A stretch of 64,000 nt of DNA from Beverwykella pulmonaria (Eukaryota > Ascomycota > Dothideomycetes > Pleosporales > Melanommataceae), in contig BCHH01000012.1 of assembly GCA_001599595.1 (NCBI GenBank), positions 1,046,561 through 1,110,560 on the forward strand, written 5' to 3'. Positions 1 to 11,484 of the stretch are shown here, piece by piece. Under the pieces are notes generated by a model, which did no database searches, had not been told where the DNA came from, and saw nothing but the letters and a program-made list of their open reading frames with translations. The stretch's first letter is position 1; each line of letters opens with the position of its first letter. The translations under genes were made by a program, and so were the position numbers.

Positions 1-344
1 GGGGACTGTGAGCTTGTCTGTAAGTTTCTAGGGCCGTTTATTACTGTCTCTACTAATATACTTGTCACTAGCACACTATAGTCGCCACCAAAGACTTCCC
101 AAACAGTTAATGCTTTGAAGCGTTCAAGCTTGATTAAATTGTCTGTCGCCAACCATCTAACCCTGATGCCCTTGCTGTATATAGAATACGCGTAGGGCTC
201 TCTCTTACAAACTTAGATGGAGAGGAGACACTTAGACCACATTTTAGCTAGATTTAAGAGGGTAGTTAGAGAAGGAACAGAAGCTGTAGCAGGAGAGCGA
301 TCAATTAAGATGTTACGATCTACTCTAAAACGGCCCTGAGGCAT
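1..344 (-). pseudogene. Unidentified coding-like remnant at the left edge
   Basis: Read on the minus strand from an ATG at 344, one frame stays open to the window edge (about 114 codons) except for a single TAA at 213-215. The translation has normal-looking composition on both sides of the stop (for example a segment reading KLERFKALTVWEVFGGDYS), which is more than random AT-rich DNA usually gives. I do not recognise the family. It could be a decayed gene or transposon exon cut by the window edge, or an exon pair with an unseen intron. Nothing upstream helps to decide. Confidence 0.25.
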
Positions 345-1301
345 GATATGAGAGGAGGATGAACTTACGACCCCAGCTACGTACACAAAGAGGGGTATGC
401 GGTCATCCGTAAGTGCCCAAACTTTTTTGATGCCAAGACAAATAGCCCCAAATAAACAGCCTCACGAGCAGTCATATAATTGGTGGACCAGCTTCCCCCT
501 TTGAGCCTAGGTAAACTCACTTACACCAGATTATGCGGTAGTAGAGATGACCGAGCCTGTACCGTCCACGCGGCGTCCGTGAAGCTGAAAAACATCATCT
601 ATGTGCTCCAGAACGGGCAGTGAAAACGGCTTCGCAATATTGATTTGAGTAACAATACACAGCCTAGGAAAAATAATCAATGAGTACTCGCCTCTCGCTG
701 TCGCATCGGGTTTTTTTAACTGGAACTTATTTGCGGCCGCCGTGTGACTAGCAGAGCGCTACTGATTTTATCAGCCTCCTCATGTCGACACAGTCCATCA
801 CAAAGCGACACGTTGTGAATGGCTTGCATCCCATCTAGACGGGATGCGGTTGAGGCGTTGTTGTATTAGGTGAAGGCATTGGCGTTCCGAGTCGAGGCAC
901 AATTGTATGAGTCTCTTTCACTACAGGAGCGACCCTCTACAATGGCCATTAGCATAGTTTCGCATCCTACTTATCTGGATGAATCAAAAAAAATCCAAAA
1001 AATCTGCAATTCCACAATAATATGTAGATCCCTTTTTTTCTTTTTGATCAGCTTCTCTTTTCCATTTTCGCTACACATTCGCTAATCTCCATTGCATCCG
1101 ATCTAGCCTTGAAAGCCGACCATGGGAATTCTAGCCAGCCACGACAAATGCGTAGTGGATAACTATACTATGGCTTTTGAGCACTAGCTGATCTGCTTAG
1201 AAGCTTGTATCCAATATTATATCTACAAAAGCCGACTTGACTCCGCTTTCCCAGTAGACATTCAGTTTCGTTGTCAGTTTGCACGACTCTGCTGCTTCAC
1301 G
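345..1301. other. Gene-free stretch before the polyamine oxidase gene
   Basis: No convincing coding sequence. It holds an inverted CATCC..GGGATG pair near 827-846 and A/T tracts around 985-1045. The last 100-200 bases presumably contain the promoter of the following gene; an AT-rich patch (ATATTATATC) lies at about 1213-1222. Confidence 0.4.
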
Positions 1302-2901
1302 ATGCATATTTCACTCTCGACGCTTTTGTTAATTCTTTTAATTCCGTCTTCCGTATCTGCGAAAAATGGAACAGACCTCAAGACGACTGTCGTGATTCTT
1401 GGCGCGGGCCTCACCGGCGTGACAGCCGCGAAGGCTCTTGCGTTGGAGCGAAACATCACCGACTTCCTCATAATCGAAGCCCTTCCAGAAGTGGGAGGAC
1501 GGCTCAAACCTTCGTCTATCGGTGGGTATCCTATCGAAGTAGGAGGCAACTGGATCCAAGGTCTCGGCACCAACCCAATCTGGGCGCTAGCACAGAAGTA
1601 CAACGTCATCAACAAATACAGCAACTGGTCGAGCATCGACTACTTCGATGGCAGTGGACACGATTTTGATGGTAAGCTAGAATCAGCATTTGCCACTTAC
1701 GAGGATGAAGTTATGCCTAAGGCCGAGACTATCTCAGACTTGAGACAAGAGCGTGGACAGACTGATCTCAACTTTCGTGCTGGCTTGAACCTTGCTGGAT
1801 GGAGGGCTAAGACGCCGTATGAGAAGACCGCCGAATACTTTTCTTTCGATTGGGAGTACGCCGAGCCGCCGGTGCAGTCGAGCTACATTCAAAACATCAA
1901 TAGCTTCACCTACAACTTCGAGGGCTTCGGCGATTCGAACAACAACTTTGTCTACGATAAACGTGGATTCCGAGCAATCATCCAAGGCCAGGCAGATGAG
2001 ATCCCCAACTTTGATGATCATGTTCTGTACAACCAGACGGTGACTAATATTTTCTACGGCGAAAATGGTGTGAGCGTTTTAACAGCCCACGGTACATTGA
2101 TTGAGGCTGAATTCGCGCTGTGCACTTTCAGTATCGGGGTCTTGCAGAACACAGATGTGGTATTCGAGCCCGAATTGCCTGACTGGAAGAAAGACGCCAT
2201 TGCCAACTTTCACATGGCGACCTATCTAAAGATCTTCATCCAATTTCCTTCTCAGTTCTGGAACGAGACAGAGGTCCGTCTCCACTGTCCTACAAGTCCT
2301 CCTGTATCTGTTAATATCATATCAGTTTTCCGTCTATGCCGACCCCCACGAACGCGGCTACTACGCCGTCTGGCAATCGCTTGCGGCTGAGGGCTTCTTC
2401 CCTGGCTCCAACATCCTTATGGTCACATTGACGAGCGATCAAGCCTACGAAGCCGAACTACAGCCCGAATCCGAAACCACAGAAGCTTTCATGGCCGTTC
2501 TCCGTACCATGTACGGACCTGACGTCCCCGATCCTCTTGAAGTCATCTTCCATCGCTGGACCCTTGACCCGCTTTTCCGGGGAACGTTCATGAACTGGGG
2601 CGCTGGCGCAACAATCGAGCAGCAGAATGCTATCCGCGCTCCGATCCCAGATCCAGATATTCCAAGTCCGAAGGGACAGAGGTTGTTTTTTGCGGGGGAA
2701 GGAACAAGCAGGAAGTACTTCGGGTATTTGCAGGGAGCGTATTTTGAGGGGAGATTAGCTAGTGGGCTGATTGCAGACTGTGTCAAAAATGGGTGCTTGA
2801 CTAGTGAGAAGACAGCGTATGCAAAGAGGGAGATTTTGGAGGAGAATAAGGTCAAGAGGAAGTTGGTGAGCGGTGGACTGAGGAAGCCTGTTTTCGAATA
2901 G
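1302..2901 (+). CDS. Secreted flavin-containing polyamine oxidase-like amine oxidase
   Basis: Predicted FAD-dependent amine oxidase of about 515 residues that would oxidise polyamines or related amines outside the cell or in the secretory path. Two exons, 1302-2273 and 2326-2901, joined in phase 0 across a 52 bp GT..AG intron. Residues 1-20 form a signal peptide. The Rossmann dinucleotide motif GAGLTG is at about 34-39, followed by the EALPEVGGR block and GGNWIQG near 81-87. The C-terminal FAD-binding block FAGEGTSRKYFGYLQGAYF lies at about 446-464. Length and motif order fit fungal polyamine oxidases. The C-terminal tail is Lys/Arg-rich and I see no retention signal. Monoamine oxidase-like activity is the main alternative; substrate cannot be read from sequence. 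Confidence 0.88.
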
Positions 2902-4384
2902 CTTTTTCAAGAAAGTAACTGGAATGGAGTGAGGAACGAAAAGCATGACACACAGCCTAGCCGTGCAGATATTTCGCCTCATATTTCACTTCTCATGACA
3001 GGCTGGATATACTGATTGGACAGGAACAATTCATTCACAAATATGCCACAAGACTGCACCGCGACTAAGCCTTACTACCTAAGAATCTACTTTAAGTGAA
3101 CATGGGCCTGATATCCTGTACCTTGCTGAAGCAATCTTTCTATTTCATACTCGTTTCCAAGTTCTACGAGCTATTCTACTGACCTCTGGAGGGCCATATG
3201 ACTATGGACCTTCAAAACAACACAGCCTCCCGAGATGCAACCAACGTTATCATCAAAGTGAGTTCACACTGCCTCCTCTACCCCCAGTATTTTTGCCACA
3301 TATAGTCCTTACATCTTTAGTCACCGTGTAGTCCCCCGCCATACTCTCCAACTACTTCCGGCTCCCTCAACTGGTTTCTCAGCTGGCTCAACCGTCCACT
3401 ATAATTTTCCCTGCTTTGATACCGCTCCCGTACCATACGATGAGTGTGTGTGACATGAGGGATTCAAAACTCCTCGTGCGAAAATTGTTGGGCGGATCTT
3501 GATATGTTTCATTGTGTGTTGTTGGGCCGGGATCGGTGCTAGAATCACTAGACCAATACAGAGAGAGATGTATAGAAGATTTCGCCGACATGCAGCCATA
3601 GCGCCGCAATCGGCAGTTTTGTAATGAGCCAGGAAATGAGCTGATGTACTAGAAGCGTTTGATACGCTGTTATTTGCATACTTAGGGGCAGGGCAAACAC
3701 CTTGTTCGCATCGATAGAGAAACCCTTAATGAAATTCTCAAGCGAATGCGTTTTCGAGTGCAAGCTCCAGTCTTGAGCGTTAGCGAAACGAGATTTGAGC
3801 GCGGCGTAGGTATGTAAGGCTGGAACATTGGATTCCTGACACACTCCCATTGATCATTGTGCATTCTGAGGCCATTCACAGCTGTGTATGTGATATCCTA
3901 TACTAGCGCACTTTAACTCAAAACGACAGTGAATATTTGGGAAGGAAAACAAGCTAGTGGTGTTACAGTATAACAGTACCCGCATTCATGATCTCCTTCT
4001 CGACTTTTCCACTCTTGCGGATTGGTCTGCTGCGATATTGCCTTCACTTCTATCGCCGTATTTTGTGGTGCAAAGTTTGCGAAGGGCAAAATAACTTTTA
4101 TATATTGTCTTATATCAACGCAACTTCATAACAATAATCTGTCCAATTTTGGCGAAAACTTTGGGAATGACTTGTTCAAGGTAATTCCATGATTTTTGCA
4201 CCAGTAAAGCGTACCGCCGCAGAGAAGTTTGAACATTTAAATAACCTCTGAAGTGGTGGTTAGAAGATGCCGAGCCTATTTGTGGTTTGCTTCGAAGGGG
4301 TCTCTCCTCTATTCATATCCGACAGGACCCACCAGTTCCTTCAGAGGACGTGTACGGTCCGCTCCCGGCACCTGGAGGCAGAGG
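2902..4384. other. Gene-poor stretch between polyamine oxidase and DJ-1 genes
   Basis: Apart from the doubtful micro-gene at 3198-3404 listed separately, I see no supported gene. Minus-strand frames around 3548-3850 lack family features. The stretch contains the 3' ends of two converging genes (polyamine oxidase forward, DJ-1-like reverse) and otherwise AT-rich sequence. Confidence 0.4.
3198..3404 (+). CDS. Possible two-exon micro-ORF (47 residues), unknown
   Basis: An ATG at 3198 opens a 20-codon exon ending at 3257 on a consensus donor (GTGAGT). An acceptor ending CTTTAG at 3320 resumes in phase 0 and runs 28 codons to a TAA at 3404. The product would be a short Ser/Pro-rich peptide with an aromatic C-terminal part (NWFLSWLNRPL). 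It could be a real micro-protein, the surviving 5' end of a lost gene, or chance. No family recognised. Confidence 0.2.
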
Positions 4385-5486
4385 TTAACAGAGAAGTTGA
4401 ATCGTAGATAACAATCCAGAAGAGGAATTTAGAACAGCTCTCCTAACAAAAGGGAAGGTTCTCACATTATGCACAACCGAAAACGGATCCCAGTGCTCAT
4501 CAAGATGTGGGGTGTATTCTATCTCGTTCGTCGTGGAATTGAGTTTCGTATCTCCATACAGCCATCGCATCAATGCGTACGTCATATCCATACCTACACA
4601 TAGCTACAGTTAGTTTCTACCTATTAAACTACGATGGCATGTCGGGACAAAGTCTTGAAGAAGCACTAACCTGCAGTGACCCCCGAGCTGGTCCAGATCT
4701 TGCCGTCGTGCACCCATCGCGCGCTCGGCACCCATGTTACGTTGTTTCCAAAAGAAATGACGCGGCTCCAAACGAGCTTATTAGTAGTCGCTTTCTTTCC
4801 TAACGTTGGTACACAATGTCAGTTTTTGTGTTACAAGGTTCACAGGTAGCATCTCCGATGTACGCACCATCCAAAACACCCGCCTTCGCGAGACTCATCG
4901 ATCCCGAACAAACACTAGCCACGAAATCCGTCTTCTCGAACCTCTCAGCAATAAAATCTTCAATCCATGTTTCTTTCATTGTGAACTGCCCTACTCCACC
5001 AGGTACCATCAAGAGATTAAGCGGCGGTGCATCATCAACAGAATGTGTTGCAATGACAGCAGTACCGATCTCTCTAATGATTTGGGTACCATCGTCTAGT
5101 TTTTGCGATGGAACGTTAGTCAGAATGGGACCAGTCTTGTTGGCAATGATGGAGAGGGTCATATTGTAGCTGGTGGATAACTAAGGGATATAAGTGTGAC
5201 ACTATGGTTTACTGAAAGGGAATTTGAAGGGAGAAGTACACTGTTGATGAACTGCAAAGGGCCGAAGACGTCGAGGGGTGTAAAACCCTCGTAGATCATC
5301 TATGCTCACAGAATTAGCGAATGGACGAGACTGGGGATGAAATAAGTAGCGTACATAGCCGATTGAGATCGTGCGGCCTTGGTTGTATTTGTGGAATTCT
5401 TCTTCTGTCATGTTGTCGAACTGAGCACGAATACTTGTGGCAACGGAAAGCGCAAAAATTGTGAGCGGGATGAGACGGAAGTACAT
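4385..5486 (-). CDS. Secreted DJ-1/PfpI-family protein
   Basis: Predicted 280-residue DJ-1/PfpI (class I glutamine amidotransferase-like) protein. Five exons on the minus strand: 5486-5355, 5299-5240, 5180-4868, 4799-4671 and 4593-4385, with introns of 55, 59, 68 and 77 bp; all phases close. Residues 1-32 (start MYFRLIPLTIFALSVATSIRA) make a signal peptide, so the protein is probably secreted, unlike cytosolic DJ-1. Exon 2 gives the family N-terminus (MIYEGFTPLDVFGPLQFINS). The nucleophile elbow is SVCSGS with Cys at about 155, followed by the LAKAGVLDG helix. The exon 4/5 junction rebuilds a typical WTSSGVTAGMDM block. The start was chosen as the ATG giving a clean signal peptide; an upstream in-frame start is less likely. 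The reaction is unknown; ThiJ/PfpI proteins include glyoxalase-like enzymes, hydratases and chaperones. Confidence 0.85.
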
Positions 5487-7596
5487 GTTGGCAAAATGTA
5501 AGTGCTCTAGTGTTAGCAATAGGAAAGAGATGTAGAAGATTCAATTTGAGAACGATGATCTTGGAGTATTTATTGCAGAGGTTACTCACCAGGCACTATC
5601 AGCCATATAGGGATTCTGACCACCACATCCAATCATGCGGGCACTATGCAGAGCAAGTTTTTCTGCAAGGTGTCTTGGCAATTCCCGGAGAAAAATGTTA
5701 CCGAAGTAGTTTTCTGTCTCTTCCCATAATATGTGGCCGAGATACGAGATCCTCTGCTATGGAAAGAGTGGCTTACGTTATGTACTTCATAAACATCCCT
5801 GCCAAAGCTTACGCTCTCCATTCTTAATATGCTCAAAACATCGCAAAATGGGGCGCCTAGAACTACCGGTTATGGGAAACACTCTGCGAACATGTTTACC
5901 AGTTAGACTTAGAAGTACGGTGATCGGCTCGGACATTCGGCCTCCTAAACCCATCTTCAATGGCCTTAATGCAATAGCTAGTGATAAAGGCCGCAAACTC
6001 GATTGCTTCGGTGCCTCCTTCGCTGCGTTGAAGGTGCACTGCAGATAATCTTTCTATGGATCAATCTAAGGACGACACAGACACCCGTAATGCTATTCAT
6101 AGGACGCTAATAAGATCAATGAAGGATTATTCAATAGAAAAAAAATGAACACGAGCAATATTACCCGGGTAGTGAATTCATGGCATGCATATCACTTGAA
6201 CGGGATGTTGCGGTTCTAGATGTGCAAAGGGCCCTGGGACAGGAGTGTGAAAGTTGTATCAAGCTAATAGTACTCATGAGAACTATATACACCCATGCCA
6301 GTAGAATTTCTATAGCATTCAATCGCGGTCGTTCTGCAGGAACTCCAACCATCTCTGTAGATCATACAGGGTACGCTATACCGAGAACAAGCCGTCCCGA
6401 GCAGCAGTTTCCGTGGAGTACAGTTCCCCCAGAGTAAAGAGAGTAAGCAATTTGTATGTATTTAGCCGTTCCCCCCAGCCCTCATATTTGATTGCCAACT
6501 CTAGAGTTTCGAGGATGGCACTTCTGCAAACCATGTGATTCTACAGACAGACAGTATTCAAGACGAATTTGACCAGAAATCGGTTTCTTGCAGGAGTTGG
6601 CCAGTGAAATTCCTTATCTGAGAGAGATAGAAATCGTTCATCAGTTGTGTAGCCCCTCCTTGAATATGATTTATATATGTTTTGCCCAAGAAATGTCGAA
6701 AACGTATCGCAAATGCAGCATCAGCGGCTTCGCTGATATGGATGGGCACATTGAGTGAAGTTAGAGGAAGGAAATAGAGGTTGATTTTCAAGCAGAGGGT
6801 ACTGGACATTGTCTTGGCTCTTGACCGCATCCTGCGACAGCCCTACTCCAGGTACCTCGGGAATCGGAGCAGCCTACGCCTTTGTGGCTTGGAGACGCTC
6901 AATTTTTTTTTCAAAATACGTTTACATGGTTCAGTGGGATTAGCCGAAGCAAGTCTGTAAGACTTATTGCTGGCTGACTTGCATTTGGCGGTCGCAGGAA
7001 GGATGTCCTCTGGAATACTTCACTTTGGGTATGTGTGACATTTTTGAGGTCTGCGATGACCATTAATTTCTGGCAATAGTTCTCCTCCATGATATTGCTC
7101 ACGCGATTGGCTTGGTGGTGTTTGGTGCACGACGCCGGGAGCAGGTGTTTTGTCCAAGCCGCGGGTCCGTGATGGGAGTGGTCTCGAAGCTACAAGCATG
7201 CAGCCTGATTTCATAAGAGCCAGGGGACTGATGGCGATGATGATTGAAGAATGAGGGAGTGAAAGGGTGTCGCGGCGCGTTCAAGACGAAGTTGATCTGT
7301 TGATCTGACACTTCAGTATAAACATGGAATGACGTCAGTAACGATATGCGTGAGTATATTTAGGCCTCAGCCTCAATACCCTTGCATGAATCAACAAGTA
7401 TACAAGCACCAAATGTGTGCACCGCGCAACATGAAACAGCCACCCGGTGAAACGAAACGGCTCCCGACCAATCAGAAGCTGACAACCATTGTGGTGAAGC
7501 TCAATGGCACTATTTTCGTCTCTTTGGGCGACCATCTCTAGAAGTTCATCTCTGGTCGTATTCTTCGCATTTTCGGCTTGGGAGATTGTGATGGAG
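5487..7596. other. Gene-free stretch, about 2.1 kb
   Basis: I see no supported gene. An ATAAATA element at about 5567-5573 (minus strand) may serve the DJ-1-like gene. Two frames with ATG starts, plus-strand 6180-6437 and minus-strand 6558-6830, have no family features and unremarkable composition. An A/T-rich tract lies near 6135-6145 and a T-run at about 6902-6909. Confidence 0.4.
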
Positions 7597-7605
7597 ATAT
7601 AAATT
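7597..7605 (+). promoter_or_regulatory. TATA-like element of the cysteine-rich secreted gene
   Basis: GATATAAAT lies about 85-90 bases upstream of the ATG at 7688, a normal distance for a fungal TATA box plus short leader. Confidence 0.4.
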
Positions 7606-7687
7606 TGATAATCCCGCCAAAGGCCTGTTTCTGCACTTAAACCGCCAACGCCATCTTGAGATTCACATGCAGGCAGATACAGCTAAA

Positions 7688-8433
7688 ATGCAATACAGCA
7701 CACTCGTCGTCCATCTGTTACTTTTAATCACTGTGACGACTACTTTCGCTTCCACCATCTCATTGCATTCCTCAATAGCAGAGCACATCAATGAGAGAGA
7801 TGTCTGCGCATCCCACACGGCCACCGAGAAGATCAGCGACGGCGCACCACGCCAAATTCATCTGCACAAGCAACTCACAGCACGTCCACATTTAATCACC
7901 CCCTCAAACTCACCTTAGACCACTTACGAATGTTGCAGGTCCCAATGAACTGCGCCAAGAACAACGGTTGCGAAGTCTCAAGTGAGGAATCCCAGACCTA
8001 CGAAATTGGGTGGTCTGCAGATGTCAGCGGTGCAGATTGGATTTCAGCGGGGCTTTCAGTGGCAGAGAGTGTTACTACCGGACAGAGTAATACTTGCACG
8101 GCAAACAAGGGCGAGACCGTGTGTGTATATGAAGCGATCGGGTTCACTGAAGTAAGTCCTCCGAAATTGTAAGAGACATTATCTGAGGAATTCATACGGA
8201 CCAACTGGAAACTGAAGTACAGCGTCCGTAAATGTGAGAGCAATCTTTGCTGGGCAAAAAAGAAGTGCGAAGCGAGTTTCCGAATGGCAAGTCCGAATAA
8301 GAATAATAAAGGGAGCTCATACTACTGCTCAAGTTCTTGCAGTGACGTGGGTTATCAGTACTGGGTCAAGCCGGGCGGTGGCGGCTGCAAAGGAAAACGG
8401 AATAACTTGGATGGGAGAAGATTGATATGTTGA
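7688..8433 (+). pseudogene. Cysteine-rich secreted protein with a frame break in exon 1
   Basis: A small secreted cysteine-rich protein gene. From the ATG at 7688 the product starts with a signal peptide (hydrophobic core LVVHLLLLI). Exons 2 and 3 are clear: intron 7884-7938 (55 bp) and intron 8152-8217 (66 bp, GTAAGT donor) both close in phase 0, and exon 3 runs to a TGA at 8431-8433 rich in Cys, Lys and Gly, ending in a basic tail. Exon 1 does not close: its length to 7883 is one base over a whole codon number, and the natural reading changes frame around 7841-7848. A 46 bp intron from about 7733 would restore the frame but destroys the signal peptide. I favour a one-base indel or sequencing error. 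The whole would be about 200 residues. Family unknown; effector-like or antimicrobial roles are guesses. Confidence 0.55.
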
Positions 8434-8634
8434 TCTGTTCATAGCTTGATAATAGTTTATGTGGGCTGCATAGCTCAACCGGTAAAGATTTTTTATAATA
8501 CACTCTCATCGCAATTAGGTATGGTGGACTTGACTGTGTATCGAGACTCTTACTTTTTGTTCATCGAGACCCAGTATATATCCAAAAGAGAAGCTCGTGT
8601 CAGTCAGAACGCATTGGTCAACCTCAAAGGGAGC

Positions 8635-9508
8635 TCATTGTACCAATAACCCAGCCTCACACCCATCCCAATTCTCCGACTTTCCCACGCTACCCTTAAG
8701 CCAACAATAGCTATTTCCGTCACCCTGCGCTTTCCTATAAATCCAATTTACAGCTACACACTTGTTCTCTGGGTATTTCGACTCGGAATTGAAGCTCGTG
8801 CAAGTATCTATACATTCTTCCATCGTCTGTGCTTTTACTTGCGACACAACGGTCGCACCCAACTCAGGCGTATTCTCTGTGGCACAGAGACGAATGAAAT
8901 TCTTTCCTTGAGAAGTATAAGTTGTGCCGTTCGATGCGGGGCATTCGACAGTGACACCGCCCGGTCCAGTTGTGGCTCCGGCTGTATATGAAGGTGACGA
9001 AGATTCTGAGGTTCGAGATGGAACGAATTGAATGGAGCTTAGAGTCGTGGTAGCCGTTTCCAATGTTGAGAGAACTGGAGCTGCCGAGGTTATAATTCCA
9101 AGTGGATTTGAGGTGCTGCAACAGTGTCAATATAGGTATCGTCTGTTTTCAATGCCACACCACCTAGGGCACATACCATGAGGGTGTAGCAGCAGGAACA
9201 GAGCCTTGCGATTTTGACTTGTGCGCATAGGTAATCGTGAGTCCTGCTGCAATTGCAATTGCAATCACCAATACCACGATAACCATTCCGAGAATGAACA
9301 CCAATCTACGTATTCCCCATATCGTTCGGGCTCGTTTTTCCTACTTTGGCTCTCTGACATCTTTCTGTGTATCGTCGATACTGGCTGGACTATTTAAAGC
9401 AAACGGGCCTTCCGAGTATCCAAATTCTTCAAGAGCAACAATTTTGGCAGACGCGAATTGTGGATCGGATTTCTCGTGGGCATAATGGTCTGGCGAGACG
9501 AGTTCCAT
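8635..9508 (-). pseudogene. PAN/Apple-like membrane protein with in-frame TAG at codon 56
   Basis: Two exons on the minus strand (9508-9177, 9115-8635; 61 bp intron, phase 2) encode an otherwise coherent 270-codon protein: a polar N-terminal tail, a basic stretch (KRARTIWGIRR), one membrane segment (LVFILGMVIVVLVIAIAIAAG), a Ser/Thr/Pro linker and a C-terminal cysteine domain. In that domain CPASNGTTY, NFIRLCA, MEECIDTC and NSYCWLKG resemble the fungal PAN/Apple adhesion module. Codon 56, just before the basic stretch, is TAG (9341-9343). A 39 bp in-frame intron (GTAGGA..CGTAG) could remove it, but that is shorter than any other intron here. So either a recently disabled gene, a readthrough case, or an unusually short intron. 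It converges on the cysteine-rich secreted gene with about 200 bases between the stop codons. Confidence 0.6.
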
Positions 9509-9761
9509 TGCGAAAGTGCTTTATAGTTCGAACGAAAGTGAGATAGTCAGTGCGTTTACGAGACTCAGGAAACTCATCATGATATGTACGTCGTATCTTC
9601 CCGTTCTTCATCCTTCGTTTGATTGGAAAACATGTACTTCGTGCGAGAAGTGAAGCTAGTCGTGCCTCTCGCGGAAATTAAACCTTGGGAAATAATCGCT
9701 TATGGTCCGAGCGCTCGAATAGTTAGAATCATCACAACAGATACCAATTGACGTGATTATA

Positions 9762-10128
9762 TACAGTCTAGACTTTTTTGGTCGCTGCCTGTCCATCTGC
9801 AAAGCATAGTAGACGAAAAAGAAAGCGATACCAGAGGAGTTCAGCCATCTCTGTCATGTACTTTTCAGAAATGAAGGGAATTCCTTGTAAGATTGAGTAT
9901 ATTGAGGATATATATGGTATCCCGAAGTCGACAGCTAGCCGCATTATTGCTAGCAAACGTCCCTATCGTCTACATAATTCAGATGAACCTGACACGCGTG
10001 GCGTCCTGAGACAGCTCACCGATGTCGATGCCAACACTGTTGCTACCTATATTGATGAACCGCTGATTCAGGGGAAGGGTGATACCTGGGTAGAGCTAGC
10101 AGAGAGAGCTGGTGTTGTAAGATTGTAG
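9762..10128 (+). mobile_element. Tc1/mariner-type transposase fragment, N-terminal part
   Basis: An open frame to 10128 encodes a helix-turn-helix-like start of a fungal DDE transposase: basic N-terminus, then GIPKSTASRIIASKRPYRL (an HTH recognition helix with paired-box-like flanks), then NSDEPDTRG and a second helical block ending WVELAERAGV. It stops abruptly where the DDE catalytic domain should follow, so only the DNA-binding part remains. There is no good ATG before MYFSEMKG. The element is truncated and cannot move itself. It lies directly upstream of an MFS relic. Confidence 0.6.
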
Positions 10129-10299
10129 ACAAAAATATAATGACATCGATGATGATGTGTGTCCCGGGTAGCGGGTGAGCTATGACCGCATTCACGTGAT
10201 AAATCTATGTATAGTCCGACAATCGTAGCAGTCACCACTCCAGCATGTCATTTTCGCATCCCCTCCAATATTTCTGAAAACGAAGGGCCTCTCAAGAAA

Positions 10300-11208
10300 C
10301 AAATACGTCAAATCGACTACGTTGGAGCTGTGCTTTTTTTTTGGGTTTTGTGATATCGATCATTATGATCCTTGGGTTCGGCGGAGCTATCTGGTCCTCG
10401 TATGATCGGTGTTTACGTCGCAACCATCAATTTCTGGAGCCTTTTCAGCATCCAACAGGCGAAGAGCGCTCTCATAGTACACCGCATCTTCCCAGTCGAA
10501 TTACTGGTGAATTGGGAGATGTGCAATCTCTGCTCCCATACCGCCCTTGCTATCTCTAGCATCGTCGTCACTATCTACATGATGCCTCTATTTCTCCAAT
10601 TCGTCTCTGGCGACTCCCCCCTGCGTTCCGGCGTCTTCACCCTTCCATTCGTATTTGTTGCTGTAGTAGCTGCTGGTGCAGGAAGTGCACTTTTCCCAAA
10701 GTACACCTTCTACATGCTATGTTTTACCATAACGGGGATATTCATGCTCGTTGGTAGTGCTTTATTGACAACGGTAACGTACCGTACCTCTCGCGCCACC
10801 GTTTGCGGGTATAGCGTAATCCAAGCGGTTTAGTGCGGACCTGTGGTCTAGTTACCCTACACGGTAGCCGGGGCAAAATTGCCGTCAAAGCAAGCTCGGT
10901 CAGTAACAGCGTTCCTTTCCTATGCCCAAATGGCTGGCTTAGCTTTGTCGCTTGGCATTGCTACGTGCGTCTTCATCAACTCTGCCATGCGTGATATTGC
11001 ACATGTTCTTCCCGACGTTCCACGATTGGCTGTTCGGAGGAGTAGGTACATTATTCTGGATGGGCTTGAACCGGACGTACGAGAGAAATTTCTTGTTTTG
11101 ATTGCGAAGAATGAGAGTAGGGCATTCTTTCTGGATGTCGCTGGCGGTGTTTGGGGAATTCTGACTTCGCTCGCCATGAAGCGCGAACGCCTAGTATTAG
11201 AGATTTAG
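10300..11208 (+). pseudogene. MFS drug-transporter relic (C-terminal half)
   Basis: Remains of a 14-TM DHA2/TRI12-like major facilitator. Reading starts in a fragment IRQIDYVGAVLF near 10300 and shifts frame at a T-run (about 10332-10340). One frame from 10372 to 11208 then encodes membrane helices in family order (ISSIVVTIYMMPLFLQF, GVFTLPFVFVAVVAAGAGS, SVTAFLSYAQMAGLALSLG). That frame carries TAG stops at 10831-10833 and 10855-10857. The N-terminal half is missing. Intact relatives export toxins or drugs; this copy cannot work. Confidence 0.75.
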
Positions 11209-11379
11209 AGGCGTTTCAAGATGGCACGCAGCTCGCACCTGGTGCAGCTTTACTTCTTTTGTAAGGTTAATAAATTATGTAAGCAGGATCGTAAGGGAAA
11301 ATATGGTGTTGTAGATTGTGTGTGTGTATTGTGTTGTGTAAGTGTAAGCTGGTGGATCGAGGAAAGAGATGTCAAGATG

Positions 11380-11478
11380 TGTCTTGTATGTGATGTATGT
11401 ACAGCTGATATATATATGTGACGGACTGATTAGTCAGTGGCATGTCCACGTGACATTATGGTGTCCTCGGCTTACAGT
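11380..11478 (+). repeat. Dispersed repeat, copy A
   Basis: About 95-100 bp with the landmarks GATATATATAT, CGGACTGATTAGTCAG, GGCATGTCCACGTGAC and GTCCTCGGCTTACAG in that order. The same landmarks recur at about 11485-11583 and 34020-34118. The third copy abuts a Tc1-like transposase relic, so this is probably the terminal region of that transposon or a derived MITE. Confidence 0.6.
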
Positions 11479-11484
11479 AAGTGT

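Noticed and set aside
6558..6830. A 90-codon minus-strand ORF with an ATG
   Set aside because: No domain, signal peptide or splice context; length is within chance for AT-rich DNA of this size.
8461..8500. A tRNA-like start (GCATAGCTCAACCGGTAAAG)
   Set aside because: No matching anticodon stem, T-arm or acceptor 3' half follows, so it is only a D-arm-like coincidence.
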